DNA of 64,000 nt from Chromatiaceae bacterium (GCA_025458165.1 JALOTB010000014.1:1-64000), one strand, 5' to 3'; counted from the stretch's first letter, positions 9,634 to 19,490 are shown. Notes: generated by a model from the sequence alone, not told the origin. Translations and numbers: made by a program.

Positions 9634-10548
9634 ATGGTCCGCGAAGCCGCCCTCAGCCTCGGAGACTTCTACGCCTGGCACCGCCGCCGCCTGACGCTCT
9701 GGCTGGCGCTGGTCACCCTGGTCGTCGCCCTGCTCGTCGTCCACGGGATCGAGCCTGGCTGGGGGTTGCTGCCGGGCTTCCTCGATGGCGTCACGGGTCA
9801 GGCACTGCTCGCCGTCTTTCTCGCCGCGCTGGTGTGCGAGTACATCGACTCCAGCCTGGGCATGGGCTACGGGACGACGCTCACGCCGCTCCTGCTCCTC
9901 GCCGGCTTCGAGCCGCTGCAGATCGTGCCCGCGGTGCTCTTTTCCGAGCTGCTCACCGGAATCGCCGCCGGCGTCCTGCATCACCGCGACGGCAACATCG
10001 ATCTCCTTGGCGACGCCCGCGCCCGCCGCACCCTGATGCTGCTCACCCTGCTCAGCGCCGCCGGGGCCGTCACCGCGGTGACGCTGGCGATCTCCATCCC
10101 GAAGTTCTGGTTCTCGCTCGCCATCGTCGTCATCGTCCTCGCGATGGGGGTGGTGATCCTCGCCACGCGCAAACGGCAGATCCGCTACCGCCCCGCCAAC
10201 GTGGTGGCGGTGGGACTGGTCGCGGCCTTCAACAAGGGCCTCTCGGGCGGGGGCTATGGCCCGCTGGTGACCGCCGGCCAGGTGGTCTCGGGGCTGCCCG
10301 CCAAGCACGCCGTGGCGATCACCTCGGTCGCCGAGGCCTTCACCTGCCTGGTCGGTCTCGGGGCGTACCTGGTCCTCACCGGCGGGCTCGACTGGACGCT
10401 CGCAACGCCGCTCGCGGCCGGCGCCCTACTCTCGGTGCCGGTGGCCACCATCACGGTCAAGCGCATGCCCGAATCGGCCATCCGCGCGGCGGTCGGCATC
10501 GTCACCCTCGGGCTCGGACTCCTGTCGCTCATCAAGCTCCTCGGCTGA
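9634..10548 (+). CDS. Sulfite exporter TauE/SafE family permease
   Basis: A 304-residue inner-membrane protein with about eight transmembrane helices in two related halves, matching the TauE/SafE family of exporters of sulfite, sulfoacetate and related anions. Family features are the GMGYGTTLTPLLL segment in the first half and FNKGLSGGGYGPLVTAGQV in the second. GGAG precedes the ATG with suitable spacing. It is divergent from the sigma54 regulator. In a sulfur oxidiser the likely cargo is sulfite or another oxyanion of sulfur; this is inferred. Confidence 0.9.
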   Translation: MVREAALSLGDFYAWHRRRLTLWLALVTLVVALLVVHGIEPGWGLLPGFLDGVTGQALLAVFLAALVCEYIDSSLGMGYGTTLTPLLLLAGFEPLQIVPAVLFSELLTGIAAGVLHHRDGNIDLLGDARARRTLMLLTLLSAAGAVTAVTLAISIPKFWFSLAIVVIVLAMGVVILATRKRQIRYRPANVVAVGLVAAFNKGLSGGGYGPLVTAGQVVSGLPAKHAVAITSVAEAFTCLVGLGAYLVLTGGLDWTLATPLAAGALLSVPVATITVKRMPESAIRAAVGIVTLGLGLLSLIKLLG

Positions 10549-10682
10549 TCCTGGCCGTTTCTCAACCGCGCAACGCTCGGACGCTGGACGCGACCTCCGC
10601 CCCGGCGGCGGCGAGCACCTGTCGCCGCCGCCGGGGTGCGGGTTACACTGACCCCTTCGCGATTCGCAAGGGGTCCACCCGC

Positions 10683-11126
10683 ATGTCAGACAACCGCCGC
10701 AAGGCTTTGGCCACCTCCGTCAGTCTCTTGGTCGCGGGGCTCGGCATCTCGGGCTGCTCCAACCCCCGCGAGGACGTCCGCGTCACCCTGTGCAAGGACA
10801 TGGTCCAGACCCAGTCGGCCGGTGCTCAGCCGATCAACTGGACGGCGGTCAGCGCCGAGGCGCGGGGCTACGAGCACGCCGAGGTGAGGCTGCGCTTCAC
10901 GGCGGGGGGCAAGGACGGCGAGGCCGCCTGTTACTACGACTACGACGCCGTGGACCAGACCGCCATCACCATGAGCGACCCTCTCGCCGCCTACGCCACC
11001 TCGCCCTCCAAGATGGTGCTCAACGGCCAGGCGCTGTCGCGGTCGGCGCTGGCGCAGGCGGTCAAGGCTGCCATGCTCAAGCAGGGCCGTGAGCTCGTCG
11101 ACCAGGTCAAGAAGTCCTTCGAATGA
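10683..11126 (+). CDS. Small exported lipoprotein of unknown function
   Basis: This 147-residue protein starts with a lysine/arginine n-region, a hydrophobic stretch and the lipobox-like GISGC at about residues 21-25, so it is probably an outer-membrane lipoprotein after cleavage before the cysteine. The mature part is soluble, contains two further cysteines and ends in a Lys-rich amphipathic helix. I do not recognise the domain; it looks like a hypothetical protein common in this group. It is 46 bp from the next gene on the same strand. Confidence 0.7.
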   Translation: MSDNRRKALATSVSLLVAGLGISGCSNPREDVRVTLCKDMVQTQSAGAQPINWTAVSAEARGYEHAEVRLRFTAGGKDGEAACYYDYDAVDQTAITMSDPLAAYATSPSKMVLNGQALSRSALAQAVKAAMLKQGRELVDQVKKSFE

Positions 11127-11171
11127 GCGCCCGCCGAGCCCGTCGTCTTTGAATCGCGCCCCCATCGGCCG

Positions 11172-11468
11172 ATGGACATCCCCTCCCTGCTCCTCAACTG
11201 GCCGCTGCCAGCCGTAGTCGCAGTCGCCGCTGGCGTGGTCATACTCCTCGCGCCGCGCACGCTGAACTACGTGGTCGCCGCCTACCTCCTCGTGATCGGG
11301 ACCATCGGACTGCTGCACTTCTTCTACGGCCAGCCCGTTCGCCCGCAGCCCATCCTCGCCGTAGTGGCCGGCGCGCTCATCCTCATCCGGCCGAACATCC
11401 TGAGCTACGTCGTCGGCGTCTACCTGATCGTCATCGGCCTGCTCGACTCCGGGATCCTGCGGCTCTGA
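11172..11468 (+). CDS. DUF3096 family small membrane protein
   Basis: A 98-residue protein of three to four hydrophobic helices in a duplicated pattern: AGVVILLAPRTLNYVVAAYL is echoed by GALILIRPNILSYVVGVYL, and both halves end in LVIG/IVIG. This matches the DUF3096 family of short membrane proteins of unknown role. It follows the lipoprotein gene and ends 25 bp before a glycosyltransferase; no functional link is clear. Confidence 0.8.
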   Translation: MDIPSLLLNWPLPAVVAVAAGVVILLAPRTLNYVVAAYLLVIGTIGLLHFFYGQPVRPQPILAVVAGALILIRPNILSYVVGVYLIVIGLLDSGILRL

Positions 11469-11493
11469 GGCGGCACAGCGGCCCCCAGCTCCG

Positions 11494-12645
11494 GTGACCA
11501 AGGCCCGCGCGAAACCGAGCGAACCGGCACCGCCGCGGATCGCCTGCTTTTTCTCGACCTCCGGCCACAGCGGTGTCGACCGCCTCGCCGCCAACCTGAT
11601 TCCCGCCCTGGCGCGGCGCGGCTATCGCGTGGATCTCCTCAAGGTGCGCCAGCATGGACCGGAGCTGAGGGAGGTGCCGAGCGGTGTCGAGGTCGTCGAT
11701 CTCGGCTCACGGCACACCCTGGCCTGCCTCCCCGCCGTCGTCCGTTACCTCCGTCGCCGGCGACCCCTGGTGATGCTCTCCGACAAGGACCGTGTGAACC
11801 GGCTCGCGTTGTTCGCCCGCTGGCTCGCCCACACTCCGACCCGATCGGTCGTGCGCACCGGGAGCACGGTATCCGTCAATCTCGCCTCCCGCGGGGCGTT
11901 CGCGCGCTGGGTCGAGCGGCACTCGATCGGTTGGCTCTATCGGCTCGCCGATCAGGTGCTGGTGCCGAGCGGGGGAGCCGCCGAAGACATGGCCGCTTAT
12001 ACGGGGCTGGATCGCGGGCGCATCCGCGCGGTGCCCTCGCCAATCGTCCCCGCATCCCTCTTCACCGCCGAGCTGCCGCGGCCCGATCACCCATGGTTCG
12101 AGGTGCCCGAGCGACCGTTGATCCTCAGCGTCGGCGAGCTTTGCACGCGCAAGGACTTCGAGACGCTTCTGCGGGCCTTCGCGCGGGTGCGCGCCGAACG
12201 GCCCTGCCGGTTGATGATCCTCGGCCGCGGCAGCGCCCGCGAGCGCCTCCTGGGGCTCGCGCGGACGCTCGGCGTCGCCGACGACTTCGCCCTCCCCGGC
12301 TTCGTGCCCCAGCCGTACGCCTACATGGCCCACGCGGACCTGTTGGCCTTCTCCTCACGCTGGGAGGGTTTGCCCTTCGTACCGGTCGAGGCACTGGCCG
12401 TCGGTACGCCGGTCGTCTCCACCGACTGCCCGAGCGGCCCGCGCGAGATCCTGAAGGAGGGACGCATCGGGCCGCTGGTCCCGATCGGGGACGATGCCGC
12501 CCTCGCCGCGGCGATCGTCGCAACCCTCGACAACCCGCCGGCGAAGGCCCTGCTCCAAGACGCCGCCCGCGCCTACGAGATCGAGGCCGCGACCGATGCC
12601 TACCTCGACGCCATGCGCCTGCCGAGGGAGGTCGCCTACGACTGA
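11494..12645 (+). CDS. GT-B fold glycosyltransferase (family 4-like)
   Basis: A 383-residue glycosyltransferase of the WaaG/RfaB type. The C-terminal GT4 half is clear: LSVGELCTRKDFETLLRAF (about 210), LMILGRG (about 240) and the nucleotide-sugar E-x7-E motif in SRWEGLPFVPVEALAVGTPV (about 285-305). The start is a GTG at 11494. It converges on the next gene with a 10-bp overlap of the coding ends. It probably adds a sugar to lipopolysaccharide or a capsule precursor at the cytoplasmic membrane; donor and acceptor are unknown. Confidence 0.88.
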   Translation: MTKARAKPSEPAPPRIACFFSTSGHSGVDRLAANLIPALARRGYRVDLLKVRQHGPELREVPSGVEVVDLGSRHTLACLPAVVRYLRRRRPLVMLSDKDRVNRLALFARWLAHTPTRSVVRTGSTVSVNLASRGAFARWVERHSIGWLYRLADQVLVPSGGAAEDMAAYTGLDRGRIRAVPSPIVPASLFTAELPRPDHPWFEVPERPLILSVGELCTRKDFETLLRAFARVRAERPCRLMILGRGSARERLLGLARTLGVADDFALPGFVPQPYAYMAHADLLAFSSRWEGLPFVPVEALAVGTPVVSTDCPSGPREILKEGRIGPLVPIGDDAALAAAIVATLDNPPAKALLQDAARAYEIEAATDAYLDAMRLPREVAYD

Positions 12646-13784
12646 GGGCGCTCGCCCTCGTCGAGCAGCCCAAAGGCCAGGAGATAGCGGCGCGCGCTCT
12701 TCTCCATGCGGTACTCGTCGACCCCCGCCCGGAGCACGTCAGCGAGCAGGGGATTGCGCAGCGTCTGCTCCATCGCCTGCGCCATGGCGGCCACATCGCC
12801 CACCGGAACCAATGGACCCAGCTTTCCCCCCGCCGTGATCTCAGCAGGACCACTTCGGCAATCCGTCGCCACCACCGGGACGCCGAGCGCCAAGGCCTCG
12901 GTCAGGACATTCGGCGACCCTTCCCAACGCGAGGACAGGACGAAAAGCTTGGAGCGCGCCAAGTAGCGATAGGGGTTCGGGTCGAAACCTGGGAGGGAGA
13001 CGACTTCAGCCAGTCCCAAGTCGTCGGCGAGCCGCAACAGCCGGTCCCTTTGCCGCCCTTGCCCAAGGATCAACAGGCGGCAGGCGAGGACTTGCCGTAG
13101 CCTCGCGAAGGCCCGGATCAGCGTGGTGAAGTCCTTTTGGGTCCGCAAGCCACCCATGCCCATGACCACCGGTGGCTCACCCGGACCGAACCATGGGTGA
13201 TCGAGCGGCGCTCGCGCCATCTCCTCCAGCTCGGGAGTGATGTTGGGGTTGCGGATCACCCGGATGCGGTCCTCCGGAATACCCGTGATGTCGGCGACAT
13301 CATCAGCCACGCCCCGCGAGACCGCGATCACGCCATCGGCCCGCCGAAACAGGCGCCGAAGGCGCATGCCCTCCAGCCACTGGCGCAGGGGATTCTGGCC
13401 CTTGGCGCGCCAACGCTCGGACATCGCAGTGCCCGGGCGCAGAAAGAAACGGGTGTCGCCGTTGACGCCACGCTTGGCTGCGAGCGCGACCTCGTCGTCG
13501 CGCGTCTTGGCCGACAGGACGACGGAGGGCTGGCGCCGCTCAAGGTACTCGACCAGGTAGCGAAGGCGCTGGCGCCGACTGCCCGCGCCGACCGCCTCCA
13601 ACGACACCCCGCCCGGCAACAGATCGAGAAAGGGTCTGTCTCGCGAGCCAACCAGAAAGTCGACGGGCACGCCCTCACCAGCGATCCCGCGCGCGATATT
13701 GACCATCATCCGCTCCACCCCGCCGTCGCCGAAGCTCGGGATGAAGAGGCAAACCGGCCGCCGCAGCGACGCAACCGAGCTCAA
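12636..13784 (-). CDS. GT-B fold glycosyltransferase (family 4-like)
   Basis: A 382-residue GT4 enzyme closely similar in layout to the convergent neighbour: N-terminal FIPSFGDGGVERMMVNIA acceptor domain, C-terminal MGMGGLRTQKDFTTLIRAF, LLILGQG and the motif SSRWEGSPNVLTEALALGVP. The start is a TTG at 13784, supported by GAGG eight bases upstream and by the lack of any later start before the conserved N-terminal beta strand. The two convergent enzymes may be paralogues arising by inverted duplication. Confidence 0.87.
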   Translation of the reverse strand: MSSVASLRRPVCLFIPSFGDGGVERMMVNIARGIAGEGVPVDFLVGSRDRPFLDLLPGGVSLEAVGAGSRRQRLRYLVEYLERRQPSVVLSAKTRDDEVALAAKRGVNGDTRFFLRPGTAMSERWRAKGQNPLRQWLEGMRLRRLFRRADGVIAVSRGVADDVADITGIPEDRIRVIRNPNITPELEEMARAPLDHPWFGPGEPPVVMGMGGLRTQKDFTTLIRAFARLRQVLACRLLILGQGRQRDRLLRLADDLGLAEVVSLPGFDPNPYRYLARSKLFVLSSRWEGSPNVLTEALALGVPVVATDCRSGPAEITAGGKLGPLVPVGDVAAMAQAMEQTLRNPLLADVLRAGVDEYRMEKSARRYLLAFGLLDEGERPQS

Positions 13785-14739
13785 GCCCTTTACCTCTGTG
13801 ACGATGAGTGTGAGTCCGGGGACATCTTGCCCTGATTGGATCGGCCACCGGCTTGCCAGTGGCTGCCCCCCAGGCCTCGTCGATGTGCGCTCGGTTCAGC
13901 GCCGCGCCGCATGGACCAAGGGCGGATGAGCGCAAGGTGGGGGTAAGTCGGTCCAGGCCGGTCCAAACCGTCGCTCCAGGCAAACGCCCCCGCGTGGGCA
14001 AGGCCAGAGGCCCCTAAGGGCCAGGAAGACCAACGCCACCCCTGACCATGAAAGGCGCTGCTTGCCATCGGCGTTCCCATCACGCAGGACATCTCCCTCA
14101 GCACGCGGGCGATGTGAAGTGTCAACCCTGGGCCCATCAGCGTAACCGATCGCCCGCACGGCAAGCCGGACCCCAAGGCCCTCGCGGCATCAACAGGCTT
14201 ACCCGACATTGCCCGGCACAAACGGGGCGGACAGCCGCCGGGGTCGGCCCGGGGCACGCATCCACTCGACCGGGCCGGAAGTCGGGTGCAAACAATCGGC
14301 GTATCATAGCCGTTGCGTGAGGACGTTCCTCGGCGGCTGAAGCGGCGACGAGGGGGGATTGGGGGGCGCGTCTCGCACCGGGCGACCCCATCCCGCCGGC
14401 CGTTGGTGGGGGATCGGTCTCGTTGGCCACGACCCCTTCGCCGGTCTGACGCTGCTGGGGGTCAGCCCCAGGACCGTGGCGGGGATGGCCCTGGACCTGA
14501 TCTTCCGACCGGCTCCGACGCTCGGGCGGCGAGCTGAGGAGACATCGTCGACGTATTGAGCGGGACGCACTCGAGCGCGAAGAGTGCTCACAGGAAGGCA
14601 AGACCGCCGCGGTACAAGTCCGAGAGCGCGTTCCGGTTCCCGGCGGCGCACCCGGGGGGCAAGCGCGCGGCGAACGCGATCCAGATCGACGGACAGCAGA
14701 TGGGCCGTCGCAGTTCGGGACCCCCCAACAAGCATCAAG
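13785..14739. other. 955-bp gene-free region between divergent glycosyltransferases
   Basis: Open frames exist on both strands but none has coding-like composition, a recognisable domain or a supported start. A short plus-strand frame at about 14410-14558 (LGVSPRTVAGMALDLIFRP) could be a remnant. The region should hold the divergent promoters for the genes at 13784 and 14740; a TATGAT hexamer on the minus strand near 14300 is the only AT-rich candidate. Nothing firmer is visible. Confidence 0.4.
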
Positions 14740-15813
14740 ATGCCCACCATACTCTATCTGGCTTGGGGTCGCCCCCAGCGCCCCCGCGCCAATCTGATTC
14801 AGACGCTCCACACCGTTGCGGCCCTCACGAGCATTGGCGTCTCCACCCGGCTCTATCTGCCCCCCGTCCCCCGCGACCTCGATCTGCCCGGCTTCCTGGC
14901 CGCCATGGGCGTGCGGGGGCCTATCGACCTGCGCGGGACATGGAGCCTTCACCGCCGGTGGGGCGGCTGGCCTTTCGCCGTACTCCACCGCGCCGAGCTA
15001 GGGCGCGCGAGGGCGGTCTACACGCGCGTGCCGGAGCTCTCTCTGGTGTTGGCGCGCGCGCGTGTGGCCCACTTCCTAGAGGTACACGAGACCGGCCGGC
15101 TGCACACCGAGCACAAGATCGGGCCATTTGTGGCCGCGTGCCGTTCCGGCCTCATTCTCGGGTTGGTTGCCATCAGCATCGCAGGCCGCGATGCCTTGGT
15201 GGAGGCCGGGGCACCAGCGGGGAAAGTCCATGTGCTGCCCAGCGGGGTGGACGTCGACGCCTTCGTTTCGGTCCCCCCCCTAACGATCGACGACCTCGCG
15301 CACCCCCGGGCGCTTTACGCCGGCCGCATCAGCTACGACCGCGGTCTGAGTCTCCTGGAACAGATCGCGGCCGCGGGCTGCCCGGTCCATCTCGTCGGAC
15401 TCCGCGACGACGACCCGCGTCAAGCCATCGCCGATCTTCGGGTCTCCCCGCCCGTGGCCCACGCCGAAGTCCCTGCCCTCTACGCAGGGGCCGCCCTTGC
15501 CCTGATGCCCTACCAGCCCGAGCTGCGTCACGCCGACTCGATCAGCCCGATGAAGATCTTCGAGGCGATGGCGGCGGGTCGGCTGATCATTGCGTCTGAT
15601 CTGCCGCCGTTGCGCGAGCTCGTGACCAACGGCGAGAACGGGTTGCTAGTGGCCCCGGACGCGCCCCAGGCGTGGCTCGCCGCAATCGACTGGGTGCGGA
15701 ACAATCCGCGGGCGGCACTCGCCATGGCGGAAGCAGGACGCCAACGGGCGGTGCGCTTCAGTTGGCTAGCCAGGGCGCGTGGCCTGTGCCGCCTGATGGG
15801 CATCGCGCCATGA
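14740..15813 (+). CDS. Glycosyltransferase
   Basis: A 357-residue GT-B protein. The C-terminal half shows ALYAGRISYDRGLSLLEQI, a helix-loop region ending in YAGAALALMPYQPELRHADS, and PMKIFEAMAAGRLIIASDLP, the GT4-type donor site with a conserved glutamate in KIFEAMAAG. First gene of a five-gene polysaccharide run on this strand; its stop overlaps the next start (ATGA). Sugar and acceptor unknown. Confidence 0.86.
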   Translation: MPTILYLAWGRPQRPRANLIQTLHTVAALTSIGVSTRLYLPPVPRDLDLPGFLAAMGVRGPIDLRGTWSLHRRWGGWPFAVLHRAELGRARAVYTRVPELSLVLARARVAHFLEVHETGRLHTEHKIGPFVAACRSGLILGLVAISIAGRDALVEAGAPAGKVHVLPSGVDVDAFVSVPPLTIDDLAHPRALYAGRISYDRGLSLLEQIAAAGCPVHLVGLRDDDPRQAIADLRVSPPVAHAEVPALYAGAALALMPYQPELRHADSISPMKIFEAMAAGRLIIASDLPPLRELVTNGENGLLVAPDAPQAWLAAIDWVRNNPRAALAMAEAGRQRAVRFSWLARARGLCRLMGIAP

Positions 15814-17183
15814 GCGGCCGACTTCTGGGCTTCGCGGGTCAGTGGCCGCGATTGCTCGTCCTCGGTCTCGGCGTCATGGCCCTGGCCAGCGTTGCCAAGA
15901 CGGCACCCGCCTTCATCGGCCTCGGCATCGCACTGCTCGCCGTACTCATCGGGCTGGGTTTCGGCTATCGTCCCCGCTGGGACGGGGTGGAGATCATCGT
16001 CGCGATCATCGCCCTTTGGCTGACCACACGCCTACTCCTTCAGCAGGTTGGCGTTGGCGACCCCGACCTCTTGCGGCCGTGGCATGACTTCACCGACTGG
16101 GCATGGTTGCTCACCTTCGTGGCGCTCGGGGCGGGCGACACGGATCCCGTGCAGCGCGTGCGTCTCCTCTGGCTGCTAGCCATGGGGGGATTCGCCTTGG
16201 GCGTCGCAGGTTATTTCGTCGCCGTCGGCTTCGAGCCACTGCTCGCGGGTGAGCGTCTGGGCTTTCACCTCAGGCGCCCGCTGGGGGTCGGACTCTACGC
16301 CGGGGCCTTTCTGCTGATGGTTCTGTTCACCGCAGCCCAGTGGTGGACAGTCCGCGGCCGGCTGCGATTTCCTGCGCGCGTGCTCGGTACGGCGATGATC
16401 CTGCAGTGCTTCGTTGTCCTCGTTGGGGCTCAGAACCGCAGTACCTGGCTCGGCCTCGCCATCGTGGGCGCCGGCGCCGTCATCGGCATCGTCGCTCGGG
16501 CGGTGAAGACCCATGCGGACCCGCGACGAAGGCTCGCGGCCGTCTTGTTTGGCCTCCTGCTCGTGATCGGTATCGGGCTGCTGGTCAAGGTGCCCCTCGA
16601 GACCCGCACCTCGGGAGAGTCGCAGGCACTGACCACACTCCTCACGGAAGGCTTAGGGGACGCCCCCGCCACCCCGATCACCATTCGACTGCGACTTTGG
16701 TCCTTTGTGCTCACGCAGTTCCCTCAGGCGCCCCTTCTCGGTCAAGGCTTCGGCAAGCTGGAGGAGGTGCTCGAGCGCGAGCTCAGGCATGGCGCACCGC
16801 TGCAACAAGACGAACGGCAAGATCACGTCCACAGCACCTATCTGCAGGTGCTCTACGGCCAAGGTCTGATCGGTTGCGCGCTTTGGGCGTCCTTGCTCCT
16901 GTTACTGCTGCGGGATCTGACCCGCGCCGCTCGGCGGGCCCCGGAGATCCGCCGCTTGTTGCCGGCGACCTGGGCCGTGCTCGCCTTTACTGGGGTATGG
17001 GCCCTCACAGACTACCGTTTGTCCCACCCCGATATGCTGTTCTTTTCGATCTTGCTGCTGCTCAGCCTGCGCCTACTCGGTCGATCAAGCGACAGCTCCC
17101 GGCCCCCGCCGCCGCAAGGCAGTCGCACGGGGACGCAGAGCAGCCCGGAGGCGCAAGGTCACGTGGATTCGCAGCCGGCGTGA
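15810..17183 (+). CDS. O-antigen ligase/polymerase-like membrane protein
   Basis: A 457-residue polytopic membrane protein (about 11-12 helices) with one large periplasmic loop, typical of the WaaL/Wzy superfamily (Wzy_C domain). Supporting motifs are GAQNRSTWLGLAIV before the loop, PLLGQGFGKLEEV, and QDHVHSTYLQVLYGQGLIG, where the conserved histidine of ligases falls. It would join O-antigen or a similar glycan to lipid A-core, or polymerise repeat units, on the periplasmic face. Start ATG at 15810 overlaps the upstream stop; the gene sits among glycosyltransferases, which supports the role. Confidence 0.88.
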   Translation: MSGRLLGFAGQWPRLLVLGLGVMALASVAKTAPAFIGLGIALLAVLIGLGFGYRPRWDGVEIIVAIIALWLTTRLLLQQVGVGDPDLLRPWHDFTDWAWLLTFVALGAGDTDPVQRVRLLWLLAMGGFALGVAGYFVAVGFEPLLAGERLGFHLRRPLGVGLYAGAFLLMVLFTAAQWWTVRGRLRFPARVLGTAMILQCFVVLVGAQNRSTWLGLAIVGAGAVIGIVARAVKTHADPRRRLAAVLFGLLLVIGIGLLVKVPLETRTSGESQALTTLLTEGLGDAPATPITIRLRLWSFVLTQFPQAPLLGQGFGKLEEVLERELRHGAPLQQDERQDHVHSTYLQVLYGQGLIGCALWASLLLLLLRDLTRAARRAPEIRRLLPATWAVLAFTGVWALTDYRLSHPDMLFFSILLLLSLRLLGRSSDSSRPPPPQGSRTGTQSSPEAQGHVDSQPA

Positions 17184-17194
17184 GCGGTGCACCG

Positions 17195-18280
17195 ATGAGC
17201 CGCGCCGAGCGCATTGCCAGGACCGAGCGGCCCATGGGGCCCCGCGCCATCTTGTTGGTGCGCTTGTCGGCGATCGGCGACATCGTCTTCGCCTCGCCGT
17301 TGATTGGTGCGCTGAGGCGTGCCTACCCGCACGCGCGCATCGCCTGGCTGGTACAGCCGGAGTACCGCGGGCTGCTCGACCGTCACCCCGACCTTGACGA
17401 GGTGATCACCTGCCCGCTGGGCCAGTGGCGGAGCCTCTGGCGCGAGCGCCGGCTGGGCGAGCTCGGGTCCAGTGTGCGCACCCTGCGGGGGGTACTGCGC
17501 GAGCGGCGCTTCGACCTAGCGATCGACCTCCAAGGGCTGCTAAAGAGCGGGACACTGGCCTGGCTCACCGGGGCCCCGAGGCGCATCGGACTCGGCTCGC
17601 GCGAGGGCAGTCGCTGGCTCATGACAGAGACCCTCCCCCGCGGCGGCAACCCGAGGCTGATCGGCTCGGAGTACCTCTACCTCGCCGAACGGTTGGGTCT
17701 GCCGACCGATACCTTTGCGATGGCCGTCCACTACGACCAGGACGAAGCGGCCTTTGCCGACCGGCTGATCGCGGACCGCGGGCTTGCCGCGGGCTTCGCC
17801 GCCCTCTGCCCGTTCACCACGCGTCCTCAGAAGCACTGGTTGGAGGAGCGGTGGGAAGCGCTCGCCGCCCGGATCGCCGCGGATCTTGACTTGACGCCGG
17901 TGCTCCTCGGCGGAGCCGGCGACCGCGCGGCCGCCCGACGCATCCTGGCCGCGGGCTCGACGCGGGTGGTCGATCTCGTGGGCGGCACCAGCCTCACCCA
18001 GGCCGCCGCCCTGATCGATCGGGCGAGCCTACTCGTCGGCGTTGACACGGGCCTCGGGCACATGGGTGTAGCCCTTGGGACACCCAGCCTGCTCCTCTTC
18101 GGCTCGACCTGCCCGTACCTCGAAACGGGCCGAGCCAATACCCGAGTCCTGTACCATCCTCTCACCTGCTCACCCTGCAAACGCCGGCCAACCTGCGACG
18201 GGGCCTTCACCTGTATGCGCCTGATCGAGGTCGACGAGGTGATCGGCGCCGCGCGCTCAGCGCTCGGACGGCCGCCATGA
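17195..18280 (+). CDS. Glycosyltransferase family 9 (heptosyltransferase-like)
   Basis: A 361-residue enzyme of the ADP-heptose:LPS heptosyltransferase family. Diagnostic segments are ILLVRLSAIGDIVFASPLI at the N-terminus, DLAIDLQGLLKSG in the middle, and the donor site GVDTGLGHMGVALGTPSLLLFGSTCP near the C-terminus. The start could be the ATG at 17195 or the later one at 17234. Its stop overlaps the next start by 4 bp. It probably builds the inner core of lipopolysaccharide; WaaC, WaaF and WaaQ types cannot be separated from sequence alone. Confidence 0.92.
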   Translation: MSRAERIARTERPMGPRAILLVRLSAIGDIVFASPLIGALRRAYPHARIAWLVQPEYRGLLDRHPDLDEVITCPLGQWRSLWRERRLGELGSSVRTLRGVLRERRFDLAIDLQGLLKSGTLAWLTGAPRRIGLGSREGSRWLMTETLPRGGNPRLIGSEYLYLAERLGLPTDTFAMAVHYDQDEAAFADRLIADRGLAAGFAALCPFTTRPQKHWLEERWEALAARIAADLDLTPVLLGGAGDRAAARRILAAGSTRVVDLVGGTSLTQAAALIDRASLLVGVDTGLGHMGVALGTPSLLLFGSTCPYLETGRANTRVLYHPLTCSPCKRRPTCDGAFTCMRLIEVDEVIGAARSALGRPP

Positions 18281-19356
18281 GGGTCCTACATGTGGAGGCC
18301 GGCCGCCACCTCTACGGGGGTGCCCAGCAGGTGGTCTATCTCCTGCGGGGACTCGCCGCTCTCGGGGTGAGCAACCAGCTGGCCTGTCCGCTGGGCAGCG
18401 CCATCGCCGGGGTCGCCGCACCTTTCGCCGAGGTCCACGCCATCCCGATGCGCGGGGACCTCGACCTGACGCTGGTCATACGCTTGCGGCGGCTGATCCG
18501 TCGCTGCCGGCCCGACATCGTGCATCTGCACAGCCGGGCCGGCGCGGACCTGTTCGGTGGCCTGGCCGCCCGGCTGTCGAGGGTGCCTGCCGTCGGCTCG
18601 CGCCGGGTAGACAATCCAGAGCCCCGCTGGGTAGTGGCGACCAAGTACCGGCTCCACGATCGCGTGGTCGCCATCTCCGACGCCATCGGGCGGGTCCTGG
18701 TCGCCGGCGGCCTTCCGCCCGACAAGCTTCGCGTGGTGCGCAGCGCGATCGACTGCCGGCGGTTCGAGCAGCCCTGCGAGCGGACGCGGGTCTGCGCAAT
18801 CTTGGGCGTCCCCGCGCATTCGCGCCTCTTGGGCGTCGCCGCCCAGTTGATCCCGCGCAAGGGGCACCGGTTTCTGATCGAGGCCCTGCCCGGACTGATC
18901 GCCGAGCTGCCTGACCTGCGGGTGGTGCTCTTCGGCAAAGGACCAGAGGAGGCCGCGCTGCGCACGCAGGTGGCCGCCGCTGGGCTCGAAGCCCGCGTCG
19001 TATTCGCGGGCTTTCGCGACGATTTCCCCGAGATCCTCCCCTGTCTGGAGCTTCTCGTTCACCCGGCCCTGATGGAAGGCCTGGGGGTGTCGCTCTTGGA
19101 GGCGTCGTGCGCGGGGGTACCGATCGTCGCGAGCGCGGTCGGCGGGATCCCCGAGGCCGTGCGTGACGGCGTCAACGGGCTCCTGGTGCCGCCGGGAGAC
19201 GCCGCAGCACTGGCTGCCGCGATCAAGCAACCGCTGGCCGACCCAGCCCTGGCCGGGCGCCTCGGGCAAGGCGGACGACGCCTGGTGCAGGATGCGTTCT
19301 CCGTCGAGACGATGGTCGCAGGCAACCTGGCCGTCTACCGGGAGCTGCTGGGATGA
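18277..19356 (+). CDS. Glycosyltransferase family 4
   Basis: A 359-residue GT4 enzyme: N-terminal glycine loop in HLYGGAQQVVYLLRGLA, core LGVAAQLIPRKGHRFLIEAL, VVLFGKGPEE, and donor motif ALMEGLGVSLLEASCAGVPIV. Coupled to the heptosyltransferase-like gene by ATGA. Likely a core-oligosaccharide or O-antigen transferase; exact sugar unknown. Confidence 0.92.
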   Translation: MRVLHVEAGRHLYGGAQQVVYLLRGLAALGVSNQLACPLGSAIAGVAAPFAEVHAIPMRGDLDLTLVIRLRRLIRRCRPDIVHLHSRAGADLFGGLAARLSRVPAVGSRRVDNPEPRWVVATKYRLHDRVVAISDAIGRVLVAGGLPPDKLRVVRSAIDCRRFEQPCERTRVCAILGVPAHSRLLGVAAQLIPRKGHRFLIEALPGLIAELPDLRVVLFGKGPEEAALRTQVAAAGLEARVVFAGFRDDFPEILPCLELLVHPALMEGLGVSLLEASCAGVPIVASAVGGIPEAVRDGVNGLLVPPGDAAALAAAIKQPLADPALAGRLGQGGRRLVQDAFSVETMVAGNLAVYRELLG

Positions 19357-19490
19357 TTGGGGAGCCCGCGCCCGACCGGCGAGGGCCGCCAAACCGACAC
19401 CGAGGTGTGCTGTTCCATCTCGCGCTATCTTGTGGCCCTTAGCCTTACCACTCGCTTCGCGCGCCGTGCGCGGAAGACCCCGCCGCCCGT

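Noticed and set aside
14137-14988. 283-codon minus-strand open frame in the glycosyltransferase region
   Set aside because: It runs antisense into the gene at 14740, has shadow-type composition and no recognisable domain.
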